64,000 bases of DNA from Winogradskyella undariae (GCF_013285155.1 NZ_JABTEL010000001.1:1-64000), one strand, 5' to 3'; counted from the first letter of the stretch, positions 38,624 to 48,639 are shown. Numbers and translations are program-made. Notes: generated by a model not told the origin, from the sequence alone.

Positions 38624-39525
38624 ATTAAATTATTTATGAAATTGTGGGCATTAACCATATCGTTTTTAAGTTGAATTTTTAATGCTTCAAGGTTCTCGAA
38701 TTTTTGTTCGCTACGTAAACGTTTTAAAAATTCAATTCTTATTTCTATATCGTAAAGATCTTTATTAAAATCGAAAAAATGAACTTCTATAGAGCGTGTT
38801 TTGCCATCCACAGTGGGGTTAGTACCTATATTCATCATTCCGTAAACAGTTTCATTGTCGATCATAGATTTTACAATGTAAACACCGTCATTTGGTATTA
38901 ATTTATAAGTTGCAGTTACATCAATATTTGCTGTAGGGAACTCTATAGTTCTACCAAGTTCTTTTCCTTTTATAACAGTTCCTGTAATAAAGAAATTATA
39001 CCCTAAATACGAATTTGCTAAATCTACTTTTCCTTGGTTTAAAGCGGCTCTGATTTTTGTAGAACTTATGGTAACGTCTTCTATGTCTTGAGCCGTTATT
39101 TCTTCGACTTTAAAATCTAATTGATTAGCAAATGCTCTAAGGTCTTTAATATTAGCACTTCTGTTTTTGCCAAAATGATGATCGTAACCAATAACAATTT
39201 GCTTGGTGTTTAATTCATCTACTAAAATTTTTTGTACGTAATCTTCAGCAGATAAATTAGCGAATTCTTTGGTGAATTCTTTTACAATAACCTCCTTGAT
39301 TCCTAATGTTTTTAATAGTTTAACACGTTCTTCTATGGTGTTTAAAAGTCTAATAGAATTGTCTTTTTGAAGCACCATTCTTGGATGCGGAAAAAGTGTT
39401 AATACCACAGGGGTATAACCTTGCTTTTCTGCAAGTTTTACGACCCGTTTTAGTATTTTTTGATGCCCGATGTGTACACCATCAAAGGTGCCTATTGTTG
39501 TGACTTTTGGCGAATTATTCGTCAA
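38620..39525 (-). CDS. ribF: Bifunctional riboflavin kinase/FAD synthetase
   Basis: It phosphorylates riboflavin to FMN and adenylates FMN to FAD. The 301-residue length is typical. The nucleotidyltransferase domain is N-terminal, with TFDGVHIGHQ at residues 13-22 and the ISSTKIR motif near 150. The riboflavin kinase domain is C-terminal, with GRTIEFPTANI near 190 and NDGVYIV after it. It is transcribed with the HTTM gene, which begins inside its stop codon region. Confidence 0.95.
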   Translation of the reverse strand: MTNNSPKVTTIGTFDGVHIGHQKILKRVVKLAEKQGYTPVVLTLFPHPRMVLQKDNSIRLLNTIEERVKLLKTLGIKEVIVKEFTKEFANLSAEDYVQKILVDELNTKQIVIGYDHHFGKNRSANIKDLRAFANQLDFKVEEITAQDIEDVTISSTKIRAALNQGKVDLANSYLGYNFFITGTVIKGKELGRTIEFPTANIDVTATYKLIPNDGVYIVKSMIDNETVYGMMNIGTNPTVDGKTRSIEVHFFDFNKDLYDIEIRIEFLKRLRSEQKFENLEALKIQLKNDMVNAHNFINNLI

Positions 39526-39619
39526 GTTTTGCGTTTTATGAGTTATTGATGTTAAATTTAAATGTATATCTGTAAAAAAACATAAATTCGGAGAATTATA
39601 ATTTTTTACTCAAACACTT

Positions 39620-42600
39620 ATGAAAACAAAACTACATTTTGTTTTGTCATTATCCTTCTTTTTAACTGTATTTTCGGTAATGGCTCAGCAGAGTTACTGG
39701 CAAAAAACAGAAAAAAATCAATTAAGGATTAATGGTAATACAACGACTCTTAATTCAAAATTTTATCAAACATATCAATTAGATATTGATAGTTTTAAAG
39801 CGAAACTTGTTAATGCACCATTAAGATCTGCATCAACTTCTGCATCTAATATTACAATATACCTTCCTAATGTAAAAGGAGAATTAGAACCTTTTTCAGT
39901 TGTTGAAACAAGGCTTTTGTCTAAAGAATTAACGGAATTACATCCAAATATTAAAACGTATTTAGGGTTTAGTAAAAAGACGCCAGGTGTAAGAGCTCGT
40001 TTTAGTGTAACACCACAAGGCTTGCAAAGTATGGTGACTTACCCTGGGGATGATATGAATTTCTTAGTACCTCAAAGCAAAACAGATTCAACGTCTTATA
40101 TTGTTTATAGTAGAGCAGCACGAGAAGAGGGATATAAAGATTTTGAATGTTTAACGGAAGATTTCGCTGTAAAAAAGAAAGGTACAACGAACAGCAATAG
40201 AGATGCAAATGATCAATTGCTAAGGACGTTTAGAATAGCCATATCTACAACTGCAGAATATACTAATTTTTGGGATGACGGTAATGCTGCTAATGGAAAT
40301 GCTCAAGAAGATGCTTTAGCTCAGGTAGTTTCAACTTTAAATAGACTTAATGAAGTATTTGAGGTTGATATGGCAGTGTCTTTCACTTTAGTTACAGGTG
40401 AAGAGATTATATATGTAGATGAAGACGACGATCCTTATACAGGAAGTTATAATTCAGAATTACAGTCAACATTAACAAGTGTAATCGGCGAAGAAAACTA
40501 TGATATTGGGCATTTATTTGCTTATGATAATAATAACGGTAATGCAGGTTGTATTGGTTGCGTTTGTGTAGATGGTTCTAAAGGAAGTGGTTTTTCAGCA
40601 CATGAGTTTACGGATAATAACGGAGGTCCTTATATGACTGATTTTTTTGATATTGATTATGTACCACATGAAATGGGTCACCAAATGGGAGCAAATCATA
40701 CATTTTCTAATTCTTCTGAAGGAACAGGTGTAAATGCAGAACCAGGTAGTGGTACAACTATAATGGGGTATGCTGGAATTACTGGTAGTAATGATGTACA
40801 GGATCATTCGGATCCTTATTTTCATTATTATAGTATTACACAAATTTTAAATAATTTAGAAAGTAGAACTTGCTGGCTTGGTACTGCTATTGTTAACAAT
40901 GCGCCAATAGCAGATGCGGGTTCAGATTATACTATCCCTATGGGAACTGCTTTTGTGCTTAAAGGTGATGCAACAGACACTGACACAGATGATGTGCTAA
41001 CCTATACTTGGGAGCAAATAGATGATGGTGTATCGTCATTTTCAAATTTTGGTCCAGATAAGACTTCAGGAGCTGTTTGGAGATCACGACCTCCAAGTAC
41101 CTCAAAGGATCGTTATATGCCGATAATTGAACGTGTAGTTTCTGGTGAATTAACAGAATCTAACCCTGTTGAAACAACTGATAACACTTCTTGGGAGACT
41201 GTGTCTAATGTTGCAAGATCTTTAAATTTTGCACTAACAGTTAGAGATAGAAGTGAGGGTAATGGCATTGGTTTAACACCTCAAAGCGATTTTGATACTA
41301 TGCTTGTAAATGTAGATGCAACAGTAGGTCCGTTTGTTGTAACATCTCAATCTGCCAATGAAACTTGGGATGCTGAATCTAGCCAGGTCGTTACTTGGGA
41401 TGTTGCAGGTACAGATACAGGTAACGTAAATACATCAACAGTTAATATTTTGCTATCTACTGATGGTGGATATACGTATCCTTACCTTTTGGTTTCTGCT
41501 GTTCCTAATGATGGAGAACAGATCATAACAGTGCCTATCATTAATGGAGGTTCTTCTACTGTTAGGGTAAAAGTTGAAGCGAATGATAATATTTTTTATG
41601 CTATAAATTCAACAAATTTTAGTATTCAAGAAGCTGAATTTGTATTGAATTATGAAGAAAATAGGGTTGCGGTTTGTTCTCCTGATGATGCCGTGTTTAA
41701 TTTTACTTATAATACCGTCTCAGGGTTTTCTGCAACAACGACATTTAGTGCTCAAGGGTTGCCAACAGGAGCCTCGGTATTATTTTCGCCTTCAGTTGCT
41801 AGTGTGGATGATACAATGGTAATGGTAAATGTAAGTGGAATAGAAAATTTAGCTGCAGGTAATTATCCTTTTACAATAGAAGCAACATCGGGATCAATAA
41901 TAAAGACGATCGATTTAGATTTTGATGTATTTACTTCTAATTTTTCTCCATTAAATTTATTAACTCCTACTAATGGATCTGCAGGTGTTTTAGTAGGTTC
42001 AGTTGTTTTTACTTGGGAAGAAGATGTTAACGCAACATCTTATGAGATTGATATTGCTACAGATTCTGAATTTACAGATGTTATAGAGACTTCTGTTATT
42101 AACAGTCCAACTTATACAATATCTACTTTAAGTTTAATGACTTCTTATTTTTGGAGAGTTAGAGGTATAAATGATTGTGCATTGGGTGGTTTTTCGGTAA
42201 ATAATTTTACGACATCAAGTGTAGATTGTGATTTTTATAGTTCTTTAGATACTCCAATTAATATTTCTGCAGCAGGAAACGTAACTTATACGTCTATATT
42301 AAATATTGTAGAAGAAGGAGTTATTACAGATGTCGCTGTTTTAATAAATATTAGTCATACTTATACTAGTGATTTAGATATCTCTTTAACAAGTCCAAGT
42401 GGAACAACAATAGAATTATCAACAGATAATGGAGGGAATGAAAATAATTATACCGAAACAATATTTGATTCAGAGGCTTCTGCATCTATTGTTAATGCTT
42501 CTGCTCCATTTACGGGTAGCTTTTTGCCTGAAGGAGATTTGTCATTATTATATGGTGAGCCTTCTGCAGGAAATTGGGTTTTAACAGTGGTAGATGATAC

Positions 42601-42931
42601 GGCACTAGATGGTGGTTCAATTGAAGAATTTACATTAGATTTATGTTTAGAGCCAACCTTATCGGTTGATGAAGTAGCTTTAGATTCTGATTTAACTATT
42701 TATCCTAATCCTAATAATGGTTCTTTTAATATTTTAATCGGTAACCCACAATCTACTAAAATAAAAATTGCTGTTTACGATATTAATGGAAGAAGAATCT
42801 TTGAAGAGCAATTTAATGCCAATCAAAGCTTTGATGAAAAAATAGATTTAAACCAAGTACAGTCTGGTGTCTATTTAATTAAAATTACAGATGGTCTTTT
42901 TGAAAGTATTAAGAAGATTGTAGTTAACTAA
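39620..42931 (+). CDS. Secreted reprolysin-like metalloprotease with P domain and T9SS sorting domain
   Basis: A 1103-residue secreted protease. A Sec signal peptide is followed by a propeptide-like region. The catalytic domain has the complete metzincin motif HEMGHQMGANH at residues 350-360. Beta-sandwich regions follow, including a fibronectin type III-like one near 775-865. A proprotein-convertase P domain covers about 870-1000 (LDISLTSPSGTTIEL). The last 75 residues (LTIYPNPNNGSFNILI ... SGVYLIKIT) are a type A T9SS sorting domain. The protein is exported by T9SS and either surface-anchored or released, and likely digests external protein. Confidence 0.95.
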   Translation: MKTKLHFVLSLSFFLTVFSVMAQQSYWQKTEKNQLRINGNTTTLNSKFYQTYQLDIDSFKAKLVNAPLRSASTSASNITIYLPNVKGELEPFSVVETRLLSKELTELHPNIKTYLGFSKKTPGVRARFSVTPQGLQSMVTYPGDDMNFLVPQSKTDSTSYIVYSRAAREEGYKDFECLTEDFAVKKKGTTNSNRDANDQLLRTFRIAISTTAEYTNFWDDGNAANGNAQEDALAQVVSTLNRLNEVFEVDMAVSFTLVTGEEIIYVDEDDDPYTGSYNSELQSTLTSVIGEENYDIGHLFAYDNNNGNAGCIGCVCVDGSKGSGFSAHEFTDNNGGPYMTDFFDIDYVPHEMGHQMGANHTFSNSSEGTGVNAEPGSGTTIMGYAGITGSNDVQDHSDPYFHYYSITQILNNLESRTCWLGTAIVNNAPIADAGSDYTIPMGTAFVLKGDATDTDTDDVLTYTWEQIDDGVSSFSNFGPDKTSGAVWRSRPPSTSKDRYMPIIERVVSGELTESNPVETTDNTSWETVSNVARSLNFALTVRDRSEGNGIGLTPQSDFDTMLVNVDATVGPFVVTSQSANETWDAESSQVVTWDVAGTDTGNVNTSTVNILLSTDGGYTYPYLLVSAVPNDGEQIITVPIINGGSSTVRVKVEANDNIFYAINSTNFSIQEAEFVLNYEENRVAVCSPDDAVFNFTYNTVSGFSATTTFSAQGLPTGASVLFSPSVASVDDTMVMVNVSGIENLAAGNYPFTIEATSGSIIKTIDLDFDVFTSNFSPLNLLTPTNGSAGVLVGSVVFTWEEDVNATSYEIDIATDSEFTDVIETSVINSPTYTISTLSLMTSYFWRVRGINDCALGGFSVNNFTTSSVDCDFYSSLDTPINISAAGNVTYTSILNIVEEGVITDVAVLINISHTYTSDLDISLTSPSGTTIELSTDNGGNENNYTETIFDSEASASIVNASAPFTGSFLPEGDLSLLYGEPSAGNWVLTVVDDTALDGGSIEEFTLDLCLEPTLSVDEVALDSDLTIYPNPNNGSFNILIGNPQSTKIKIAVYDINGRRIFEEQFNANQSFDEKIDLNQVQSGVYLIKITDGLFESIKKIVVN

Positions 42932-42950
42932 TATTAAAATATTTTAACTT

Positions 42951-42988
42951 AAAAAGCGGTCTAAATTAAATTTTTAGACCGCTTTTTT
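42951..42988. terminator. Bidirectional terminator between the metalloprotease gene and pth
   Basis: AAAAAGCGGTCTAAA (42951-42965) pairs perfectly with TTTAGACCGCTTTTT (42973-42987). Confidence 0.92.
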
Positions 42989-43620
42989 TATTTTCCATTA
43001 AATTGATTCATAGTTGTGTTAACTCCGGCTAAAGCAAAAGATTTTACAAGTTCTGCCGAAATTTTTAAGCGCTCCTTAAGTTGTGTGTTTTCTTCATCGG
43101 TCCATTCGCCTAAAACATAATCAATTTGTCGGCCTGTGCTAAATGCATCACTAATACCAAATCTAAAACGGTTATAGCTTCCAGTTTGTAATTTATCTTG
43201 TGTGTCCTTTAGGCCGTTATGGCCTCCGGCACTACCTTTGGTTTTTAGTCTAAGCGATCCAAAAGGAAGATTTAAATCATCGGTTATAACGAGTAGATTT
43301 TCTAAAGGTATTTTTTCTTTCTCTAGCCAATATTTTATAGCCTTTCCACTAAGGTTCATAAATGTACTAGGCTTTAAAAGGATTAAAGTTCTTCCCTTTA
43401 TTTTTAATGTAGCAACATCACCAAGTTTTACTGTTTCAAAGAGAATGTCATTTGTTTCGGCTAAATAATCAAGAATTTTAAAGCCAATGTTGTGTCTGGT
43501 GTTTGCATATTTTTCGCCTATGTTTCCTAAGCCTACGATTAAGAATTTTTTCATTTTATCTTCTTCTGTGCGTTCTGTTTTGTTACTAAAACCAAACCAT
43601 GTTTTTATAAAACTATACAT
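42988..43620 (-). CDS. pth: Peptidyl-tRNA hydrolase
   Basis: It frees tRNA from peptidyl-tRNA released early by ribosomes. Family motifs are FLIVGLGNIGEKYANTRHNIGF, with the catalytic His in RHNIGF, then KPSTFMNLSGKAI, DDLNLPFG and SAGGHNGLKD. The 210-residue form has 22 residues before MKKFLIVGLGN. Flavobacterial relatives often have a similar short basic extension, so the upstream ATG at 43620 is kept, although an internal start at Met23 is possible. Confidence 0.95.
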   Translation of the reverse strand: MYSFIKTWFGFSNKTERTEEDKMKKFLIVGLGNIGEKYANTRHNIGFKILDYLAETNDILFETVKLGDVATLKIKGRTLILLKPSTFMNLSGKAIKYWLEKEKIPLENLLVITDDLNLPFGSLRLKTKGSAGGHNGLKDTQDKLQTGSYNRFRFGISDAFSTGRQIDYVLGEWTDEENTQLKERLKISAELVKSFALAGVNTTMNQFNGK

Positions 43621-43729
43621 ACTGTATTTCTAGTTTGTACAAAAATAAAAAGAAGTTGACTAAAAACTAATTATATCGTTATGGTCTTTGGTTTGTGGAT
43701 TTAGTTTTTGAAGCTGTTTATATACAGAC

Positions 43730-46435
43730 TTACAATTTGTAGCTCACTTTAAACATCAGAATACGAGGTAGAATAAATGTTCTACTATCACTAATTACAA
43801 AAGCGTTGAACGAATTCTGTTGTTTAAAACGTGTATCAAAAAGGTTAGTAGCATTTATCTCAAATCCCCAAGGACTATCTTCAATTTGGTAGAATAACGA
43901 TGCATTTGCCGTGTCAAAAGTGGTTTTGGTATCGAGACTTTTGTTGTTGTAATTATCAAAGGTATAATCTGCTTTAAAGATAAAATCCTTTAAAAAATCG
44001 TATTCTAAGATGACTTCTAATTGGTCATTTTCAAAATTAGAGACGTTATTTAAGGCTTTATAGTTATTAAAATCTTTGGTGTAATTAATCTCTACGTTGG
44101 GATAATTTTTAAAAGATGTTTCTATGCCAATGGTGGAAGCGATAGATTTTGAAATATTAAGATTGGTTTCGTCATTTAAAATTTGATAAAAATCATTATA
44201 ACTAAAACGATTACTCAGGTTATAGCTAATTTTATTTATTTTTTTTGAAATGCGCCCACTAAGCACCCAGTTATGTTCTGGCTGATCAAACATAGTGGTT
44301 GTGTTAAAGGATTCTATACCATTAAGTTCAGAAACTGTTTTTATAGTTTTTAAGCGTTTATTAAAACTGGTGTTTAAGTTAAAGTTAAGACCTCTAAACA
44401 AACTAAATTTATAATAACTCAATGTTGCAGAATGATACAACTGATTTTCTAGTTGATTATTGCCTCTATAAACACTATTAAAATTTGAGAGTACAAAATT
44501 ATTAGCTAATTGGTTAATACCAGGAAAGCGAGCATTCAGTTTGTATTTAAAATTGAGTTTTTCGCTATTATTAAATTCTACTTTTGTTGTGAATTGTGGC
44601 AAAACTAGATTTTTAGAAAACGTTTCTGAGTCTTCAAACTGTTGCGTTCGCCATAAATACCCATGATAAAACACAGCGGGTTTAAACGTGGCAATGCCAA
44701 TTTGAAATTTATATTCTAATCCCAAATAGGTGTCTATAAAACTATAGCCAAAATCATTGCCAAAACCAGCAGAGCTAAAATTATTAATACTACCATCATT
44801 AAGTAATTGTACATCTTCATTGTAGAAATCGTTAAAAGATGTATTAACGCCTAAACTTGTATAGAGGTGGTTAAAGTTATTAATTACCCAATAGTCTTTT
44901 ATAATGGCGTTAAAATTATGCGACGTTGATCTTTTAGTCTGTAGAATATTGTAAACAGCATCATCTTCCAAAGGAATTAAGCCTTGTAAAATCTGCTGAT
45001 TAGTTAGCCACTCGGTAATCGGTTTATCATTCTGAAAATTATAAGTCGCTTCTAAGGTTGCTGTGTGCGCTTTAGATAATTTGCGACTGTAAGTAATGTT
45101 TTGTTTTAGATTAAGTGCCGTAACATCTGTTAAAGTCGTAATGCTATTGTTTTGGTCTGGGTTCATTGTATTTACAAAACCATGACTATCATTATTGGTC
45201 ACCTTAACAAAAGCGTTATAAGCAAAATCTTCTTTATAACTTGGGTCGTAATCTATGGTTACTTTACCAATGGTAAAAAAGTTGTTGAGATTATTGGCAA
45301 CTGTTCTATCTTCAGTAAAAGGGTCTGCAATATTTTGGTAAGAATTTAGCGTATTGCTAGCTGTTTGGGTCTTAGAGTTAGATGTAATTAAATAACCACT
45401 AATATCTGTATGTTTAGAAACGGATTGCCTAATATTTAAAGCTCCAAATTGGTTAGTATTATCTGTAAAATCTTGGTTATTGAGGTATTGCGCAAAATCG
45501 CTATTAAATAAACTAAAATAATTACCAGCATCATCTAGTAGTTTACCAAAACCACCTTCAAATTCTAAATAATCTCTAAAACTAAAACTTTTTATTCCTT
45601 GGTTGTTTAAGTCGCCTATAAAATTAACATTGGTTTTTGGGCTGTAATAAAACAAATTAGGATGCAACAAATATCGCTCTTCAATGCCAGCACCAGCTTC
45701 TATATCACCAAACACAAATTTCTTTTTGTCTTCTTTTAATAAGATATTCATTGCCATATCCTCAGAGTCTTGCAAGCCTTTTAGCATAGCCACCTCATTG
45801 TAATTATCTAAAACTTCTATTTTTTCTACGGCATCTGCTGGTATATTATTTACAGCCAATTTACTATTGCCTGTAAAAAAGGTTTTGTTTTCTACTAAGA
45901 CTTTGGTTACTTTTTTGCCATTTACCATCACATTACCTGCTCTATCTACTTCTACGCCTGGTAATTTTTTTAAAGCATCTCTTAGTTTGCGTTCTTCTCC
46001 AGTTACAAATTTAGAAACATCGTAAGTGATGGTGTCTTTTTTTACGGTTATTGGTGGTGTGTATTTTATGTTAACCTCGTCTAGTTGGTCTGGGTTTTCT
46101 TTGAGGATGAAGTTTTTAGAGAGGTTTTGGTCTGTGGTAGTTATAATAATCGTTTGTGGTTTGTAGCCCAAATAACTTACCGTGAGTTCGTAGGTTTGGT
46201 TTTTTGCTAAGCCAAGTTTGTAGCTGCCATCGTTTTCGGTGATGGCGAATTTAACGTCTTGGTCGTCTGCTTTGGGGATGGCTAGGATGTTGGAGTAGCT
46301 TAGAGGGTTTTGTAAGGTGTCTGATACTTTACCTGAGACTTTGATTTGTTGGGCATTAATAAAAGAAGAAAATCCTGCCAAAAATATCAGGATTACAACA
46401 ATATATTTTGATGAAAATTTTAACAAAGCTTTCAA
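43730..46435 (-). CDS. Outer-membrane beta-barrel protein with carboxypeptidase-like regulatory domain
   Basis: A 901-residue exported protein. After the signal peptide (ending FINAQQ), residues 31-112 form a CarboxypepD_reg-like beta-sandwich (VSGKVSDTLQNPLSYSNI). A plug-like region follows with LRDALKKLPGVEVDRAGNVM and KVLVENKTFFTG. The remaining 650 residues are barrel strands; the C-terminus ends in an aromatic MFKVSYKL strand. It resembles the TonB-receptor-like 'outer membrane beta-barrel' family rather than classical SusC. It is last in a five-gene minus-strand cluster, and overlaps the GLPGLI gene upstream by 4 bases, so the two are coupled. Confidence 0.85.
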   Translation of the reverse strand: MKALLKFSSKYIVVILIFLAGFSSFINAQQIKVSGKVSDTLQNPLSYSNILAIPKADDQDVKFAITENDGSYKLGLAKNQTYELTVSYLGYKPQTIIITTTDQNLSKNFILKENPDQLDEVNIKYTPPITVKKDTITYDVSKFVTGEERKLRDALKKLPGVEVDRAGNVMVNGKKVTKVLVENKTFFTGNSKLAVNNIPADAVEKIEVLDNYNEVAMLKGLQDSEDMAMNILLKEDKKKFVFGDIEAGAGIEERYLLHPNLFYYSPKTNVNFIGDLNNQGIKSFSFRDYLEFEGGFGKLLDDAGNYFSLFNSDFAQYLNNQDFTDNTNQFGALNIRQSVSKHTDISGYLITSNSKTQTASNTLNSYQNIADPFTEDRTVANNLNNFFTIGKVTIDYDPSYKEDFAYNAFVKVTNNDSHGFVNTMNPDQNNSITTLTDVTALNLKQNITYSRKLSKAHTATLEATYNFQNDKPITEWLTNQQILQGLIPLEDDAVYNILQTKRSTSHNFNAIIKDYWVINNFNHLYTSLGVNTSFNDFYNEDVQLLNDGSINNFSSAGFGNDFGYSFIDTYLGLEYKFQIGIATFKPAVFYHGYLWRTQQFEDSETFSKNLVLPQFTTKVEFNNSEKLNFKYKLNARFPGINQLANNFVLSNFNSVYRGNNQLENQLYHSATLSYYKFSLFRGLNFNLNTSFNKRLKTIKTVSELNGIESFNTTTMFDQPEHNWVLSGRISKKINKISYNLSNRFSYNDFYQILNDETNLNISKSIASTIGIETSFKNYPNVEINYTKDFNNYKALNNVSNFENDQLEVILEYDFLKDFIFKADYTFDNYNNKSLDTKTTFDTANASLFYQIEDSPWGFEINATNLFDTRFKQQNSFNAFVISDSRTFILPRILMFKVSYKL

Positions 46436-47160
46436 TATTTATTTTTTCTGTTTGCATATTGTTTAGCAACTATACTGCTAAATTCATCTTCAGAAACTTT
46501 TTCGCCTTTTGTAGGCAATTCTATATCGATTGTTTTATCCTTTTTAAAGAATTCTATTTTTTTCAAAGACGTTATGATGCCATTATTATTAAGCTGTAGA
46601 ATTAAACCTGGCAATCCCCCATAACCATCTGGCCCATAAGGTATTGGAATTTCTGGCGCATACCAAGCTATAACTTCTAATTCGTGTTTGCCTTTAAGGT
46701 TGTTTATAATAATAGTGGTTTTTGCTTTATAACACAGGTAATTATCAATTTGTAATGTGTCTTTAGTTAAAATCCAGTCTATTTTATTTTTTTTTATAAG
46801 GTAATTCACACCAGCGAATTCTAGTTCGTGTAAAACTATTTCAGAACTACTATCAAAGAATATAGTGCCTTTGAAATTAGCAACCCCTTCTGTCATTGCT
46901 TTGACAATAGGATTTACATTACTGTTTAACGATTTATTTTTTTTGTAAAAAGCTTCTCTATCATTAAATACTAATTGATATTCGTGCGTTTCAAGATTTT
47001 CTAATATTTTTTTAATAGATTGATCTATATCATCTGAAGTGCCTGATTTATTAATACTTAACGATTCTAATTGTTTACCATAAACCGCATTACCTATTTG
47101 GCAAAACATTGATATAGAAAAAAAGTAAAATATTAAGAATGAAATATATTTTTTAGCCAT
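46432..47160 (-). CDS. GLPGLI family protein (A)
   Basis: A 242-residue exported protein with the name-giving motif in YGPDGYGGLPGLILQL near residue 185. A signal peptide (ending MFCQIG) places it in the periplasm. The central strands (KAKTTIIINNLKGKHELEVIAWYAPEIP, in two parts) are typical. The family is found only in Bacteroidota, often next to TonB-type barrels, and has no proven role. Here it lies directly upstream of the barrel gene (ATGA overlap) and downstream of a small exported peptide gene. Confidence 0.9.
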   Translation of the reverse strand: MAKKYISFLIFYFFSISMFCQIGNAVYGKQLESLSINKSGTSDDIDQSIKKILENLETHEYQLVFNDREAFYKKNKSLNSNVNPIVKAMTEGVANFKGTIFFDSSSEIVLHELEFAGVNYLIKKNKIDWILTKDTLQIDNYLCYKAKTTIIINNLKGKHELEVIAWYAPEIPIPYGPDGYGGLPGLILQLNNNGIITSLKKIEFFKKDKTIDIELPTKGEKVSEDEFSSIVAKQYANRKNKY

Positions 47161-47233
47161 AAGCGCATATTTGTAAAAGACAGTTAAAATTTCACCTTTA
47201 ACTGTCTGGATAATTTATTGATTCCAATCCTCT

Positions 47234-47476
47234 TTATTGCCCTCCAGCTTCGTTACAAGCATCATATGCTGCTGCAAACACATTATATGCTGCCATATCT
47301 GATGGAATGATTTGAAGTCTATTGGCCATATCGTTCATGAAATTTTGTTCAGCAGAAGCAGCTACATCAAAACAAGTTCCACTATCTAAATCCTCGTTTT
47401 GTGTATTCGCATTTACCATTAATGAACTACTCATAAACATTACCACAGCCATAAGGCTAAAAATTCTTTTCTTCAT
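47234..47476 (-). CDS. Small exported two-cysteine peptide (A)
   Basis: An 80-residue product. The first 23 residues are a signal peptide whose core FSLMAVVMFM is shared with the peptide encoded at 48338-48580. The mature part has two Cys, 39 residues apart (TCFDVAAS ... DACNEAGGQ), in a mostly helical, acidic sequence, which suggests a disulfide-closed helical hairpin. I do not recognise a family. It lies 73 bases upstream of a GLPGLI gene. Start and signal are supported by the paralogue and by a conserved 5' region. Confidence 0.75.
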   Translation of the reverse strand: MKKRIFSLMAVVMFMSSSLMVNANTQNEDLDSGTCFDVAASAEQNFMNDMANRLQIIPSDMAAYNVFAAAYDACNEAGGQ

Positions 47477-47533
47477 AATTTAAGATTTAAACCTATCATA
47501 TTTTTAACGAAAGGTTGATTAGTAAATAATTTT

Positions 47534-47551
47534 CCCTAGTTAACTATAGGG
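47534..47551. promoter_or_regulatory. CCCTA/TAGGG dyad upstream of peptide A
   Basis: CCCTA (47534-47538) and TAGGG (47547-47551) form an inverted pair 58 bases upstream of the peptide A start. The same pair, with a different spacer, stands 60 bases upstream of peptide B. The sequence from here to the ATG is also conserved between the two genes, so this is probably an operator or part of a conserved promoter/leader. Confidence 0.5.
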
Positions 47552-47615
47552 ATAATAGTTTTTGAAAAACAAGTTGCTTTTAACTCGTCAAACATATTGC
47601 TCAGAAACAAATATT

Positions 47616-48329
47616 TTAATTTTTAAAATATTCTTCAGCTTTTTTGTTCATTTCATCTATAAGCTTATCAGCCTGTTTTTCAGTAATTAATTGATCTTGA
47701 TTTGGTACTTCAATTTTTATATCTTTATCGGTATATTCAATTTTTTTTACATAAAGGGAATAATTTTTTTCTTTTATTTCAAATATTAAACCTGGTAAGC
47801 CATCGTAAACTACTGGGCCATATGACAATGAGATTTTTGGTGCATACCAAGCTTCAACGATTTCACCTTTATTTTTTCCATATTCTATTTCTCCGATTGC
47901 TTTTAAACAAATATAATTTCCGATTTTTTTCTTCTCATTAACTAAATTCCAACTTACTCTTTTTTCGACATCAACTTTTAAGTTTTTGTCTAAAATATTG
48001 TAATCATGAATTAATTTATTTTTACTCTTTATATAAATTCCTTCGATGTTAAGAATTTGATTAATTGTTAATAAGTCCAATTTTGATATCGATGGATCAT
48101 TATATTCGTCTTTTTTGAAAATAGATAAACCTTTAGTTTCATTAACCATTAAAATGTAATTTATTAAATTAGATTTGCTTAATGAACTTTTTAAGATTTT
48201 TTTAAAATTTTCAGGTCCTTTGAGTGTGTCAAAATCAATCGAAATGTTTGATTCGTAGTGAATTTCAATATTTGATTGTGAAAATGAACATATAGGAATA
48301 ATTAGAAATATGAAGTACAATTTTTTCAT
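47616..48329 (-). CDS. GLPGLI family protein (B)
   Basis: A 237-residue exported protein of the same family as the one at 46432-47160, with the motif in YGPVVYDGLPGLIFEI and the preceding EAWYAPKISLSYGP. The signal peptide ends CSFSQS. Overall similarity to copy A is modest outside the motif region, so the two are old paralogues or separately recruited. It lies 8 bases after the peptide B gene and upstream of the peptide A gene. Function is unknown. Confidence 0.9.
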   Translation of the reverse strand: MKKLYFIFLIIPICSFSQSNIEIHYESNISIDFDTLKGPENFKKILKSSLSKSNLINYILMVNETKGLSIFKKDEYNDPSISKLDLLTINQILNIEGIYIKSKNKLIHDYNILDKNLKVDVEKRVSWNLVNEKKKIGNYICLKAIGEIEYGKNKGEIVEAWYAPKISLSYGPVVYDGLPGLIFEIKEKNYSLYVKKIEYTDKDIKIEVPNQDQLITEKQADKLIDEMNKKAEEYFKN

Positions 48330-48337
48330 AAGTATGT

Positions 48338-48580
48338 TTAAGCTTGTTGATTAAATCTGTTTGCTTTTTCTTGTTCGCACAACTCAGCGTATAATAATGT
48401 CATTTGCACTCTTTGAATCGCGGTCGCACCTGTTACAGAACCCCACCATTGAGCATAATAATGCCCTTGCTCAAAACAGGAGGTGGCTTCGAGTTCATAG
48501 CTTTTATTATCCATTTTAGAAGCATTCATGCTTCCCATAAACATTACCACAGCCATAAGGCTAAATACTTTTTTCTTCAT
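48338..48580 (-). CDS. Small exported two-cysteine peptide (B)
   Basis: An 80-residue product, and first gene of the cluster. The signal peptide core FSLMAVVMFM equals that of peptide A, and 30 bases of the coding DNA (48536-48565 and 47433-47462) are identical between them. The mature part differs almost completely (SCFEQGHYYAQWWGSV ... AELCEQEKANRF), but again has two Cys, 33 residues apart, with a Phe following the first. No family is recognised. The gene ends 8 bases before GLPGLI B, so the pair is surely co-transcribed. Confidence 0.78.
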   Translation of the reverse strand: MKKKVFSLMAVVMFMGSMNASKMDNKSYELEATSCFEQGHYYAQWWGSVTGATAIQRVQMTLLYAELCEQEKANRFNQQA

Positions 48581-48639
48581 AATTTAAGACTTTAAACCCA
48601 TCACATTTTTTAAGATAGGTTGGTTAATAACTAATGTCT

